A stretch of DNA of 64,000 nt from Aphanomyces cochlioides. Taxonomy: Eukaryota; Oomycota; Saprolegniomycetes; Saprolegniales; Verrucalvaceae. The stretch spans positions 1,550,001 to 1,614,000 of the forward strand of contig JAHQRK010000018.1 in the NCBI GenBank assembly GCA_019828595.1, read 5' to 3'. The translations under genes were made by a program, and so were the position numbers. The notes beneath the pieces were generated by a model. The model was given only the letters and a program-made list of their open reading frames with translations. It was not told the origin of the DNA and did not search any database. Positions 1 to 12,944 of the stretch are shown here, piece after piece (within the stretch, counting starts at the first letter, position 1; each line of letters opens with the position of its first letter).

Positions 1-1643
1 CACCATTGTCTGAGGAGGTGGCTGGTTGTTGTACAAGACGTCTTCGAGGGTATAGACTTGTTTCGTTGATACCATGGACCATTTCTTCAAGATGACTAAG
101 GTTTTCTTTGGACGATGGCCAACTTACCTCAAAGGCAGCGCGGCCAGCACCACATATTTCTAATTGATAGCCCAAAATGGGAGTATCGCTGTGGGCGGGT
201 GGCATCTTCCAAGCCACTTGAAGCGACGACAAGGATGCACTAATAAAATGTGGAGTGGACGGTGCATCGGTGGGAACATCTAGGAATAGGTGAGGCCATC
301 GTAAGCGAGACAACAGTACTTGGGACTTTTCCAACGAGGAAATCCAACGGGAGATCATCAGTGATCACATGAGGAGTTTGTTCGATGGCAGACACAGCAG
401 CAGCTTCTTCGAATTGAATCGACAAGATGCCGCCTTTGGCTTGAATTGCTTCTTTCGCTCGAGATGCAGCGCGGTACGCATCGAACTGGACACGTGAAAT
501 CACGAAGTTGCAAATATCTCTGGCGTGCAGGTATGGAAACTTGAAATCATCTTCAGTCCAGTTTTTGAAGTTATCCAGAGCCCCTGGAGAGGCCCCACCG
601 CCGCGAAAAGCATCTGCGAGACGACGCAAAAAGAGTGCACAATCGGGAGGTTGCGACACTGCAACTTGAGTGCGCGGGAGGCACGCTTCCAAGATGAGAA
701 CTGGTAATGCTTCGGGACCCTGGGGTGTTGACTTGCTCTTTTCTTTCCTTAGTTGCAGCATTGCATCCAGCAGTTTGCGGCCGAACTCTTGATTTACACG
801 CCCTTGGATAACCGTTGGGATGGACGTAGGTGAAGTGACTGGAAGAACATTTTGCGTGTGGCACACATCAAAGGTAAGCAGTTGATGGGCTGCAGGGATG
901 CCTAGGAATCAAATTATCACGATGCATTTGTTGCATGGTAACTTACGATTGAGTGCAGCGGCTAGGACTTGATCATGAAGAGAGGTAACGACGAGCTCTT
1001 CGACAGACGTCACCCGAGACTCTGGAAAGAGAAAGAAAGTGCCCATGTGTGTCCCCTGCACAACTCTGACTCCATGCGACTAGAATTACAGTGAGGCAGC
1101 TCCAAGATGTGTTCCTCTCAGACGTACCACAAACACAAGAAGGAATGTTGTGTGGCTCTCATCTAAGTGTTCAAATGTCGCCAATTCTTCCTGGAATTGG
1201 ACTAGCGTTGGATTGATCAGCAGCTTGGAACGAGTGGAATAGAATCCCGCGACATTGCAGAGGACCTGATGAAGTGCCGTTGCGGCTGAGCGAAAGGCTG
1301 GGTCGAGCGGTGGCAAGTGTTGAAATTGCGTCGAGACTGCCACAAGTGCAACAAAACGACTCGCAGGAGCCAAATGGAGAGCTGTGGACGTGATAGGTGG
1401 GAGTTCGAAATCTCGAAGCGTCTTTCGTTTGCTAGGTGCCTGTTGTTCTTGCACCGATACGACCGTCGGCTCTTCAATCCGTATCAACGCTGCGCTTTTC
1501 GCCTGCGCAGCGAGTTCGCGCTCGACGACCTTGGCAGCTTTGGCTCGATAAAGCTTTCTTTTGTGCAGGAGATCATGGAGGACTTTCTGCACCTCCTTGT
1601 CCTGGACGTCGTCACTATACGTTGTCTCGTCGTCGTCTTGCAT
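1..1643 (-). CDS. Fibronectin type III domain protein (3' end outside window)
   Basis: Five exons are reconstructed on the minus strand: 1643-1128, 1079-947, 901-320, 279-128 and 84 to beyond 1, with introns of 40-48 nt that all keep frame. The ATG at 1643 starts an acidic, charged N-terminus (DDDETTYSDD) followed by a Lys/Arg-rich helix. The middle (about residues 170-410) is not recognised. The fourth and fifth exons encode an FN3-type beta sandwich: SLQVAWKMPP and PILGYQLEICG are the typical strand B and C motifs, continued by KQVYTLEDVLYN. FN3 domains bind proteins, and in protists often occur in axonemal or cytoskeletal proteins, but nothing here fixes the role. The stop lies beyond the window. 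The FN3 call is fairly sure; the cellular function is unknown. Confidence 0.7.
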
Positions 1644-2998
1644 ATCTTTTGAAACGGGCGACGTCCCACGTTGCAGGCATTACATCTATCGGAACACATG
1701 AGCGGTCTGCACTCCAACTTGGCGTCGCCGCATGCGAATCTAATGAGATTCAGCTCCCCACCCATGCAACACATGGTTGCTCCGCTTCAACATTTGTCTG
1801 GTCGTTCTGACACCAGATCAGACCCAATCAGCAAGGAGGAAATCGCACTCTGCTCTTCTTCACGATCTACACCTCTTCACATCGCTAAACCAACGCTCTC
1901 CTCTTTCCATCGTCCATAATTTGCGTCGACTGGTCGTGTCTGTCCCGTCCCGTCTGCCCTTGCTAGTTTGATTTCTGTAATCGAATTTCGAAGTCCAGCG
2001 TTGGATCGGGATTCCACCAATAAAAATTCAAAGAACCCGATCCAAACCGAAGTTCAAAGTGCGACACAGCGAAAATAAAAAAGGGAAGTTCGATGATGTG
2101 CATCCAGGAAAGAAAATCCACGCTCTCTCCCGCCACCAAAAAAGACTATTTATTTCCATGATGTATTCAATTGCCTGTCTATCCCGAGCTTGCACGGTGA
2201 AATTTCAAGACAAGATATATACTCGCGAGGGGTATAATTATTTCGTCGAGTCGTACAAGGGACGTAGAACATGGTTGGCTCGTTCATTCTACGACGGCGA
2301 CGACGGTGGATGGTAAATTACGGTAGTTCTCTACACCACACCACGTGTATCTTGGATAATCAAGCTCTAGTCAGTATCATGACCGACGAAGTTATGTGCG
2401 TGAGTCACACGCTGAGCAAATCAAAAAGCGATCCAACCGCGCGCGCAGATCTTTCTTGCACGCCCATTGGTCTATTTGGCTTGAATGGTTGCGGGATGTA
2501 TTTTTAAACCTGGTCTAGGGTTTCGGGATCGTTTTTTGGTGATTAATCTTGCAATTTGTATGAAAATTTCAGCTTGGATCGCATTTTTTGAATCGAGATC
2601 TGCTTGACGTGAAAGATTTAAAAAATATCTCGGTGGTGTGGAGAGGAGTGAACGGTGTGGACGTACGACATTGTACTGTCTCGTACGACAACTTTTATTT
2701 AATATTTGTAGAAAAGAGATGAAATCCGAACTGGAATGTACTATTGTACGATGCTTATTTTTAAAAGCCAGTAAAAAGTCGACATCGTCGCTAATAATAA
2801 AAGAGACAGCAGTTTGCAAATTTTCAGCAAAGAAGCGCAGGAACGATCCAAGGTAAGAAGACCCGCACGAATGCGAAAAGACGACGAGATATAGCTCATC
2901 ACAGTGCGCATAGAGTGGCGTTGTGGTTGATTCATCGCCAGTTGTCAGTCGTTTGAAGAATACTGCGAGAAAGTACAGTCTGGGACGCCGACGAAGCG
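1644..2998. other. Intergenic region, no supported gene
   Basis: This 1.35-kb gap separates the FN3 gene from the Myb gene. Open frames here are short, lack family features and overlap each other. It carries one copy (2547-2561) of a CTTGMAATTTGTAT motif that also occurs in transposon-derived sequence elsewhere in the window. Confidence 0.6.
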
Positions 2999-4598
2999 AT
3001 GGAACACAAAATGGATGTGGTGGCTGCATGGGAACAGACCGCGAACTACGAGTCGAAAGAAAACAGGAAATCCACGTTCAACGAAACATCAGTAAAACCA
3101 CCGATGGAATCCACACCGTCGAATGCATATTATAAACAAATGGTCGCACACGAGGTAGCATTTCACAAGATGTCGTGGGCATGACATGGGCATGTCAATG
3201 ATGTAGGAACATCCATGGCGCGGAAAAACTGCGTTTGGATTTGCCACCATCTTAAATCGAAATGGAGACCATGAATTGGGTGCGTCTCCCGTGGGAATGA
3301 GCTTGCCACCTCTCCAAGCATATCCCATGACGGCAATGGACAAGAAAGCACCACATGGACGACCGACTCCGATTGCACCATTAGGCGAGAGTGTAGACCT
3401 CTCGTCACTACCAGGTCGATCGCTCAAGCTCAAAATCAAAAAGAAGCACATTGATATCACACCTTCGTTTCAAACACCAATTGCACCGTCGTCGTCTGGA
3501 GCCAGAAAGCTGCCACTTGCACCTGCACCACCACTTGATGAAGACGATGACGATTCGGGCGATGATGTTGACGAAGGCGCTGTCTCTTCCAATGGCACAG
3601 CAATCCGCGGAGGTCGCTGGACGTCTGAAGAGCATGAACGTTTCCTCAGCGGCTTCCGCTTGCATGGACACAAGTGGAAGCGAGTCCAAATGGTTGTACG
3701 GAGCCGCACTGTTACGCAAGTGCGGACACATGCGCAGAAATACTTGCTCAAACTTCAAAAGATCTCTGGTGAGCCCCGAACATCATCATCGGGCGAGGCA
3801 AATTACATGACATCTTTTGGAAGTGGTGCAACATCTCCGACACAGAGTATGCAAAGCGCTAACGACGACTTGGACTCCGCGCCGTTGGACGACACTCAAC
3901 CTGTGTCGCCTGATGTTGCCGGGCCAGGTCAAGATATGCATGTGAGCCCATCGAAGCTCAAAAGATCGTCGACGCCTCCATCCAAGAAGAATAAACCACC
4001 GCTTAAGAAAGTACGACGTGCCCCCAAACCCGAGTCAGCATTCATTGAAGAAGCTGCGTATGCTCTCTGCTCACTTATGACACATCAAGTCATTGAAGAC
4101 TTAGAAATGACAGACCAAGAAGAGGCCGAAGAGGACGTCTCGCCCGCAGCCCCATCATCACCTCAACAACAACCACACCAACACAAGAAGCGATACCTGT
4201 GTCGAAAGTGTCGTGTTCCCAAGAAAGGCCACGTCTGTGATGTTGGGAATGACGATGAGGTGCTGGAAGACGTGGATGAAAAGGCCGGCAAGGACTTGCA
4301 ACCTTTGGCTGCTTACTGGAACAATGTCAACGATTTTGTTGGCCAAAACATTCTGCGCTGCTTGGGCCCAAACTCATGGGCCCGAGGAACCATTGACCGA
4401 GTCGTGGCTGCCGATGGCGAGTCTGGCCGAGAAGATCAAATTCACATTGTGTATTCCGAAGACACAGAAGGACGAAACGAATGGCTCTCAAAAGCAGACG
4501 CGATTGAGTGCGTCGCCATTGAATCTGCTGGACGCTTCCAAACGTTTCCAACTGCCACCTCATCAGCTGGCGAAAATGATCGAGAGTTATCACCTTGA
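2999..4598 (+). CDS. Myb-like SHAQKYF-class DNA-binding protein
   Basis: Two exons, 2999-3154 and 3207-4598, joined by a 52-nt GT-AG intron give 515 residues. The first exon is chosen because the second is open back to the acceptor and reads on in frame. A single Myb/SANT repeat at about residues 165-215 has the spaced Trp residues (GRWTSEEHERFL, HKWKRVQ) and ends in THAQKYLLKL, the signature of the one-repeat SHAQKYF class of plants and protists, which bind promoter DNA. A Cys/His knuckle follows at about residue 360 (CRKCRVPKKGHVC). The C-terminus (about 400-490) looks like a small beta domain (ILRCLGPNSWARGTIDRV, IHIVYSEDTEGRNEWL), perhaps Tudor-like. A basic Lys-rich stretch could be a nuclear signal. 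A nuclear transcription regulator is likely; its targets are unknown. Confidence 0.88.
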
Positions 4599-4667
4599 GA
4601 TAGAAAATATTAGAGATGTATTCATGTAGAAATAGAAACAACATATAGAGTCTATTGTCTACTTGGC

Positions 4668-5450
4668 TTATGACCATGCAATGCTCCGTCTGGACAAATT
4701 CGTCTTGCATTCGTACACTTGTGCAGCGTCCGCATCGTCGAAGTGGACTTTGCTGGCTTGTGCCAATTTCTCTCGTTGTCTTTCACACAGGGCTTCAATC
4801 TCTTTAAGCTCGTCAGCGATCTCTTGCCGTCGCATGGAATTTGCCTCAAGATCCAAGGCCTACATCAAAATCAAGACATGAATTCCGACGAAGCCCTTGT
4901 GATACCTTACTGAGAGAGGCATATGCAAGTTCAAGCTCGCCGAAATTGAACTGGCAATGGGCTAATGTGGCGTATGCATCGCCCCATGTTGGGCATAGTT
5001 CTGTTGCTCGTGTTGCAGCCTAGAGTTTCATGTGAATGACTCAATTGCGGGCAGGTTCACTACCTGAATGCCGAGGAAATATTCGTCGGTGGCCATGTAA
5101 GCTTGGGCAATGAGTTCACACAGGACACCGTCATTTGGATCAAATGTCAGGCCCTGCTGCCACCGTTCTATAGCAGCCCGGAAGCGACCTACACTGGTCA
5201 TAAGCATGTATGTTTTCAACATGGGGATCTCACCAGCTTCTGCTAATGTGTTGCCCTCTGCTTGAAGTCGTTTGACTTTTTGGGCCGTGTCTTCCAGTGT
5301 TATCAGGACAGGCGGCGCAGGTTTCTGCTCGTCCATGTCAGCATATTCATACTCTGTCATGGATTCCAACTGCGACGCCGATAGAAAGCATGAAGGCGAG
5401 GCTTCAGGTCTGGTTAGCTTTCGCCGCTTCGTCCCGAACCGCAGCGCCAT
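4668..5450 (-). CDS. TTC33: TPR protein, TTC33-like
   Basis: Four exons (5450-5234, 5188-5064, 5019-4906, 4859-4668) with introns of 44-46 nt give 215 residues. The N-terminus MALRFGTKRRK resembles the start of animal TTC33, which is why the second ATG (5450) is preferred over 5477. The protein holds about three TPR helix pairs: LQAEGNTLAEAGRFRAAIERW, an AQAYMATDEYFLGIQAA repeat, and WGDAYATLAHCQFNFGELELAYASL, followed by a Lys/Glu-rich helix. TPR units are protein-binding scaffolds; the partner of TTC33 is poorly known. It is transcribed divergently from the RIO2 gene across a 254-bp CCAAT-rich spacer. Orthology with TTC33 is inferred from domain order and length and is moderately sure. Confidence 0.75.
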
Positions 5451-5704
5451 CTTGAAATGCAAGCACTTTGAACGCATCTAATTGGTAAAATTACAGCCAA
5501 TCAAAATGATGATTGCGTCATCAATTGACAGGGTCCCAGAATGACGTAATCAAATTTTGATTGGACATAAAATGACTAATCAAATGAGTATGTCACTATT
5601 ACAGCTTTCTGATTGGTCATAATTTGACCAATTAATTCGACCGATTTGGTAAAAACGGACCAATCAAATGCCGACAATGGTTGGCTGACATAAAACAAAT
5701 CGCC
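5451..5704. promoter_or_regulatory. Bidirectional promoter with six CCAAT boxes
   Basis: The 254 bp between the ATGs of the TTC33-like and RIO2 genes hold six CCAAT pentamers, three on each strand (ATTGG at 5481, 5560, 5612; CCAAT at 5497, 5628, 5660), and TGACGTAA near 5542, which resembles a CRE/ATF site. CCAAT is the core bound by NF-Y in eukaryotes. The density and position suggest coordinated divergent transcription; this is inference from sequence only. Confidence 0.55.
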
Positions 5705-7215
<1,511 letters not shown>

Positions 7216-7252
7216 AATAAAAACACTTGGCGCAAGTTAAGAAAGTTGTTGT

Positions 7253-7816
7253 CTATTGGATCGCACACGATGCGCTCTGCGCTGCGGGGTCGCCCAGTTC
7301 CTTCATGGCTTTCACGACTGCATTGTGTTTCCCGGCCATGGCCAAGTCGAATGCAAGTTTGCCGTCCTTGTCTTTTAACGTCGAGTCAGCTTTGCGCTCC
7401 ATGAGCAGCCGCACGACTTCGACTTTGCCCGCTTCCGCTGCCCCCATGAGCGATGTCATGCCACTTGTCGTGACTGCGTCGACGGTTGCGCCTTTGTCCA
7501 ACAATATAATCGCTGCTTCTTTGTGGCCGCTTATACATGCCCAATGCAGCGGCGTGCGTCCACTCTTGTCAGGCTACGCAAAGAGTCAATGGACAAGTCC
7601 ACGGTCAACGAAAGTACGTACACAATTGACTTCTGCACCTCGCTCGATCAAAATCGTGCATAGCTCGGCGTGGTTGCCGCCTGCTGCACGATGCAACGCA
7701 CGTCGGTCAGCTGCACCAGGCGCATTGACATCCATCGATGGATCTTCCAGGATCTGCAGCACCGCGTTTTTGTCGCCATTATGCGCAGCTTTGTGTAGCG
7801 GCGTATCGGACGGCAT
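7253..7816 (-). CDS. Small ankyrin-repeat protein
   Basis: Two exons (7816-7622 and 7573-7253) around a 48-nt intron give 171 residues. The ATG at 7816 (MPSDTPLHKAAHNGDKNAV) is used instead of an upstream GTG. Four to five ankyrin repeats cover nearly the whole chain: TPLHKAAHNGDKNAV, RALHRAAGGNHAELC, GRTPLHWACISGHKEA, MTSLMGAAEAGKVEVV and a weaker last repeat. Ankyrin repeats mediate protein-protein contacts; no other domain or signal peptide is present, so it is probably a cytosolic or nuclear adaptor. It runs convergently to RIO2, with only 37 bp between the stops. Confidence 0.85.
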
Positions 7817-7913
7817 CCGCACGACACGAGATGAAGAATGAAACGACTTGTCGGCTTAATATATATTGTAACTGCTCTTCGGATCCATCTTAACTGGTTG
7901 TGCCAGTTACAGA

Positions 7914-7995
7914 AAGGGGTGAAGGGGTTTAGGGGTTGATTACATGAAGGAGTGCAGGGGTTTACGGGTTTAGGAGTGGAGGGGTACAGGGGCTT
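7914..7995. repeat. Degenerate G-rich telomere-like repeat
   Basis: About 80 bp of imperfect AGGGGTTT-type units on the plus strand (GGGGTTTAGGGGTTG, then GGGGTTTACGGGTTTAGG), directly upstream of the DAW1 start. It resembles TTTAGGG telomere units with an extra G. Similar tracts lie at 12,411-12,592, 25,581-25,607 and 39,538-39,618. Confidence 0.6.
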
Positions 7996-8039
7996 AATGT
8001 AACTGCGAGAATCAGTTACACAAACGTTGTAACTGTTTG

Positions 8040-9471
8040 ATGCGCCTCCAGCAAATCTGTGTGCGGTATTACCCGCCTGGCTTGCGACTCAAAGCCCGCC
8101 GTGCGAATGGAGAAGAGCACGTCAAGACGCTGGATCTGCTTGGGCTGGGGCCAGAGAAGAACGTGCGGTTGCTCGTCGCACAACTCATTGAGAAGGAGTC
8201 GCTGCTGACCAAAGCACACACACACCGACTCTACGACATCCTCCACGCTTTGATCGACCGACAGTGCCCACGAGATGATGAATGGGCACTCGCCAAGACA
8301 TTCCAAGCACATAATCAACCGATGACCAACTTTGCCATTTCGAAAACCGTCTCACTCGTGGCCACGACGAGCTACGACAAGACAGCCAAGCTCTGGCGTC
8401 CGTCGTCATCAACCACGTCATCGTCTTCGCAAGATGACAAGCGAGTCCTTCGTGGCCACGACGGTGTGGTCTACAGCATTGCACTCAATACTCCATATGC
8501 AACAATCGCAGCAACAGGCTCGTTTGACAAGACGTGTCGGCTCTGGGACACTGCGACTGGAGCTTGCAAGCACGTCTTGTCTGGTCATTCTGGTGAAATT
8601 GTCCACGTCGGGTTTAGTCCAAGCGGCGCTCACGTTGGAAGCTGCTCCATGGATTGCACGGCTACGATCTGGGACGTCTCGACCGGCCAAGCCACTTGGG
8701 ATCTCACTGGTCACACCGCTGAAGTGTCCTCTCTCGCATTCGACCGAGCAAATACTTCGCTCATGGCCACCGGTGCGTCTCCAGCGCCGAGTCTGGTCTC
8801 TCCAACAGTGCTGTCTCCATGTAGGCTCATGCGATACGAGTGTGCGGCTGTGGGATGCTCGCTACGGCGCGTGCTTTCGGTCGTTGCAAGGCCATGCTGA
8901 TGACATTGCGACCACTTCATTCAACTACGCGGGGAATCTCGTCTTGACTGCTTCCTCCGACGGCACCGCCAACGTCCGCGGTGTCTCCATGCCTCGATTA
9001 TACTCATCTGCCGACTAGGTCTGGGACGTCGCGTCGGGGAAAGCGGTGTTTCAGCTGCGAGACCACGTCGGTCAAGTCACAGACGCGTGCTTCACAGCGA
9101 CAGGATCGCTCATGGCCACAGCAGGCGTCGATGGGCACATCTACATCTACGACACACTCACAGCTCAGCGACGGTGTCAACTTTTAGGCCATGATGGCGA
9201 AGTACGCCGCCCGGGCATGACGATGGAATCGACTGACGCATGGCTGTAGGTGATGCAGATTGGGTTTAGCCGACAAGGAAGCCGTCTCGTGAGTGCTGGC
9301 GTCGATACGACTGCGCGTGTGTGGAATGTACAGACAGGAGAATGCCTGCAAGTCCTCCATGGCCACAACGATCACGTCGTGAGCGCGCAGTTTGCGTACG
9401 ATGGATCGATGATCGTGACGGGAGGCAAAGACAACATGGTGCGCATGTGGGCGGCCGACAAGACCTGTTAG
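8040..9471 (+). CDS. DAW1: Dynein assembly factor with WD repeats (DAW1/ODA16)
   Basis: Four exons (8040-8772, 8825-8973, 9019-9201, 9250-9471) give 428 residues, close to the 415 of human DAW1. The ATG at 8040 starts MRLQQICVRYYPPGLRL, matching the diagnostic DAW1 N-terminus, with the following helix (LDLLGLGPEKNVRLLV). About seven to eight WD40 repeats follow, with GH...WD pairs such as TGSFDKTCRLWDTATG, GSCSMDCTATIWDVSTG, SSDGTANVWDV and TGGKDNMVRMW. The second donor (8974) is placed so that TANVWD is restored; the alternative breaks the repeat. DAW1/ODA16 is an adaptor that links outer-arm dynein to intraflagellar transport, so the organism is expected to make motile flagella (zoospores). 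Confidence 0.92.
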
Positions 9472-9518
9472 GTGATTAGTGACGACAACTCTCGTGCCTA
9501 ATAGATAAAGTGGAATGG

Positions 9519-10248
9519 TTAGCAGCAGCCTTTGGTCTTGGTCGATTCGGCGCCGCCGTTTTTCTTGCCCAAGTTGACAACCAAATCGTTCTTCTTGTGC
9601 GGTCCTCCGCCTTCTTCCATGAGTCTGCTCTTGACTTCGTTGGCAATTTCAAAGAAACCGCCCTCGACATTGATGTTGTTCTTCGCCGATGTTTCGAAAA
9701 ACTTGACGCCATATTCATCCGCGAGTGCTTGACCTTCTTCCGTGCTCACGACTTTGTCGTCGAGCATATCGCATTTGTTGCCGACCAAAATCTTGTTGAC
9801 ATGGACGTCGGCGTGCTGTTGAATTTGGCCGACCCAGTTGCGAATGCTGTTGAACGACGCGCGATCCGTCACGTCGTAGACGAGCAAAATGCCTTGTGCA
9901 CCGCGGAAATACGACGTTGTGATCGTTCGAAAGCGCTCTTGTCCTGCGGTATCCCAAATCTACACCGCACATTGATCAGCTGTTTGTCATGGGACGGATC
10001 GCACCTGGAGTTTGATCTTCTTGCCGTCCAATTCAATGTTCTTCACTTTGAAATCAATCCCAATTGTCGTGATGAACGTTGGCGAGAACGAATCGTTGGC
10101 ATATCGCAGCAGCAAGCATGTTTTCCCCACGCCTACAGCAAGAAACCCATCAATTCTCGTCGGATTTTCACCGCGGAAACGGCATACCGCTGTCTCCAAT
10201 CATGAGGAGCTTGATCTGCATGTCGAATGGGTTCTCATTGCGCGCCAT
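9519..10248 (-). CDS. RAB8: Rab8/Sec4-type small GTPase
   Basis: Three exons (10248-10188, 10132-10005, 9959-9519) with introns of 55 and 45 nt give 209 residues. All Ras-superfamily boxes are present: G1 [14 protein letters not shown], switch [13 protein letters not shown]3 [10 protein letters not shown]4 GNKCDM, G5 ETSAK. RabF motifs such as IGIDFK and [17 protein letters not shown], with the N-terminus [15 protein letters not shown], place it in the Rab8/Rab10/Rab13-Sec4 group. The C-terminal CC is a geranylgeranylation signal. Such Rabs direct post-Golgi vesicles to the plasma membrane or cilium base. Rab8 rather than Rab1 is inferred from switch sequences by eye and could be tested with a tree. 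Confidence 0.9.
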
Positions 10249-10971
10249 GATCCTACAAGACGCCTCCGTCAGACTCGATTCTCGCGACGGCGCCAGCTCA
10301 GACTTGTTCCTACCGTCCAAAACAGGAAAATGAAAAGCGATCCTATACAAATTCGCAGTCATTTTGAAACTCCTGCCACTAATAATAGCCCATACATTAA
10401 ATTTTATCTTGAAATTTGTATACTTTTCCGAATCGAATTCTGATTGGTTGAATCTTTCAGTCCCATTATTAGTTACAGAATGCCCCGTCGCCGCCGCCGA
10501 CCGCAGTCGGACAAGTCGCGATGCGCATGGATTTCTTAAGAATCGTCGTGTAATTCTGCATTTCAATGAGCTTATCTTGTAGCTTATCGTTTCTACTCCA
10601 TATGTAGCTATTTATGGCCATCCAGGACTGCCTTTAGGCTGCGATAGATGGATTTTTCGGTGACGACCAAAGTGGAACGACGACTATCAGAACTTGATGA
10701 AGCTAGCGCGCGCTAGTCTCGAGAATCGCTGAGAAGCAACTTTATGCGACGTCGACATGCTGCATGGGGTGATGAGAATGTTCTCTCTGGAACGTAGCCG
10801 GCGGGGGTTTCAACCTCCAAAGATCTCGGCATGAGGAGGATGGAGGTACCGCCGGAACAAGCTGATGGATGCCAACTAAAACGCCGCATGCGACGCTACA
10901 ACCTGTCCGTTGGAGAAGACAGTGAGAGAGGACTCAATTATGATTACATCCACCGAGAGAGAGATGGAGGC
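10249..10971. other. Intergenic region, no supported gene
   Basis: This is the 5' flank of the Rab gene and the 3' flank of the convergently placed mucin-like gene. It holds one CTTGAAATTTGTAT motif (10,407-10,421). Short open frames here show no family features. Confidence 0.6.
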
Positions 10972-12118
10972 CTACATCTTTGCCGCGCAAAAGCATTCGC
11001 CGGTGCAGCCGCTGACGGTCGGATTCACCGTGAGGACGCACACGCCTTTGGAATCGACGGAGCCTGAGATGCTGTAGCGCTTGCGTCCATCAGGAGCTGG
11101 CGATGGATTGCCGGCAGGGTATGGACAATCGTTGTACGAAATGGTGCAGTCCTTGTAGACGTTGAAGTTGTAGCAGTAGTTGTCCACGGACTTGCCCTCC
11201 CACGCGCACGTGCCAGCGTATGCGCATTTGGCAAAGACGTTCTCCTGGACGCCAAGCGTGTACTTGCCGCTGAACGGCCCGAGCGTGTCGGATGCACCGA
11301 CGGTGAGGTCGTGCGAGCTGTACCCTGGAGGGAAATACGTGACTGTCTTGGTCGTGTAGATGCAGTTCTGCTGGATGTTGTTCACGATCTTGATCGAGCC
11401 GCCCCAGAGACCAGAGCCATTGTCGTTGAACTTTGGCGCTGTCGTCGTCGGCGCCAATGTCGTGGGCGGCAATGTAGTCGTCGTTGGGGCTGGAGTCGTT
11501 GTGGTTGGAGCTGGTGTAGTCGTCGTCGGCGCTGGTGTCGTCGTCGTGGGCTCTGGAGTTGGTTCAGGTGTTGTTGTGGCGTTGGGAGTCGGAGCTGGCG
11601 TGGTGATTGGCGCGTCGGTCGAGTTGGTCGAGTTGGGTGCAATGGTTGCCGATTCAAGAGCAGATCCCGATGTCGGCTCTGGAGTGGTGGGTGTGTAGGC
11701 AGAATCCACCGAGTTGCCGACAATCACATCAGAGAGTACATCAGGCGCAAGAGTCGTTTCCGTCGTCGCCGCCACTGTCGTGTTGGGAGTCGCCTGTCGT
11801 CAAGAGTGAGATATAGCCGGGTGGACCATCATGTGTTACCGGTTGAAGCGCCGATCCCGTGGTGGCGTCTGCAGTCTTGCCACCGGCGACGAGGGCAACA
11901 ACACCTGCAATTGCAACAACGAGGAGAACGCCGCATCCAATGAGGAGTTTGCGTTTCTTGGCGAGGAGCATCTTGAGTGTCGACATGTCTTCCTTTTCAT
12001 CCAACATGGCCAAGTTCGTCGATCGAAGTTCATCGTACGCGACAATCGCTTGAGGTTGTTGGCCTGGAGTAGCGCCTGCGAGCGGTGTTTCCGCCGGCAT
12101 CGAGGCGTGTGTATTCAT
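10972..12118 (-). CDS. Type II membrane protein with Thr/Pro mucin stalk and Cys-rich ectodomain
   Basis: Two exons (12118-11840 and 11793-10972) joined over a 46-nt intron give 366 residues. The first 65 residues are hydrophilic and presumably cytoplasmic, with basic KKRKLL just before one strong membrane segment (CGVLLVVAIAGVVALVAGG, about 69-87). The outside part starts with a Ser/Thr-rich stretch, then a stalk of PTTTTPA units that would be heavily O-glycosylated. The last 150 residues form a compact domain with about twelve cysteines (CAYAGTCAW, YCYNFNVYKDC, SGCTGECFC), suggesting a disulfide-bonded fold. It is not recognised as a known family. The layout fits a cell-surface or shed glycoprotein, such as an adhesin or cyst-coat protein; this role is inference. 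Confidence 0.75.
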
Positions 12119-12944
12119 CGCAGCGAGACGTGAATGGGAAATGCAAGCGGCATGGGAAGGTTGCGCGGGTTACACACTCGTTCCATACGGGTTCATACCG
12201 CTGTTTTTGGTCCCTCCCCCAACCCGGGGGTGCCCCCAAAACCCAGCTACTATCCACATTCTTTCCCATCTAATTCTGGTCAGGAAAGTCACACACAGCC
12301 AACGCAGTCGACGGGATGAAACGACGCGTGGATGTCTCCAAGCATCTCCTTCTATTGCTGCTCAAAGCGTCAAACCATCAAGAGAAAGAATGGACCAAGT
12401 CGGAATCGACACCTCAAACCCCCAAACCCCCAAACCTGCCTCTACATGCTAATCACCTAAACCTATCACTGACCGCTGTGTCACACGGTGTCACAAACCC
12501 CTTCACCCCATGTGGAGTAAACCCCTGGTAGAACCCCTTCAACCCCAGTCTGGAGAAACCCCTGGTGGAACCCCTACACCCCTCATTTGTTAGGATGATG
12601 GCAATGAATGGCCGCGCCACCACTAGAGTGCGGACGGACTCGTAAAGATATCGCGACTGAAGTAGCGGTAGTCGCTGAGTAGACGAAGACTGAAGGCGTA
12701 GTTTCTTATTATCTCGTAAAGGAAACCGATTTGGTTTCGCAACGAGACGAGCAAATGAAGCCAGAAGGTTTTCATCGGACGGAGATGGCAGGTTGAGATG
12801 GTCTCCATGGATCGATTAAAGGCATGTTGGAGCCGTCAAAAGCGTTCTGCTGCGAGAACTTCATGAGTCGACATGGCATTCCCGGAAGGATGCAGTGATC
12901 AACTCTCACATCGCAGCCAATCAAAATATTTTGCCGTCGAAAGG
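12119..12944. other. Intergenic region with C-rich repeats
   Basis: It separates the divergent mucin-like and mitochondrial IF2 genes. No supported gene. The centre carries the C-rich repeats listed separately; the rest shows nothing I can name. Confidence 0.55.
12411..12592. repeat. Degenerate C-rich (telomere-like) repeat tract
   Basis: Two clusters of CCCCAAA / AACCCCTT-type units (12,411-12,440 and about 12,495-12,592), the complement of the AGGGGTTT units seen at 7.9 kb. The copies are imperfect and interrupted. Confidence 0.6.

Noticed and set aside
11311..11943. Arg/Cys-rich plus-strand ORFs over the mucin-like gene
   Set aside because: They are antisense shadows of the Thr/Pro repeats.
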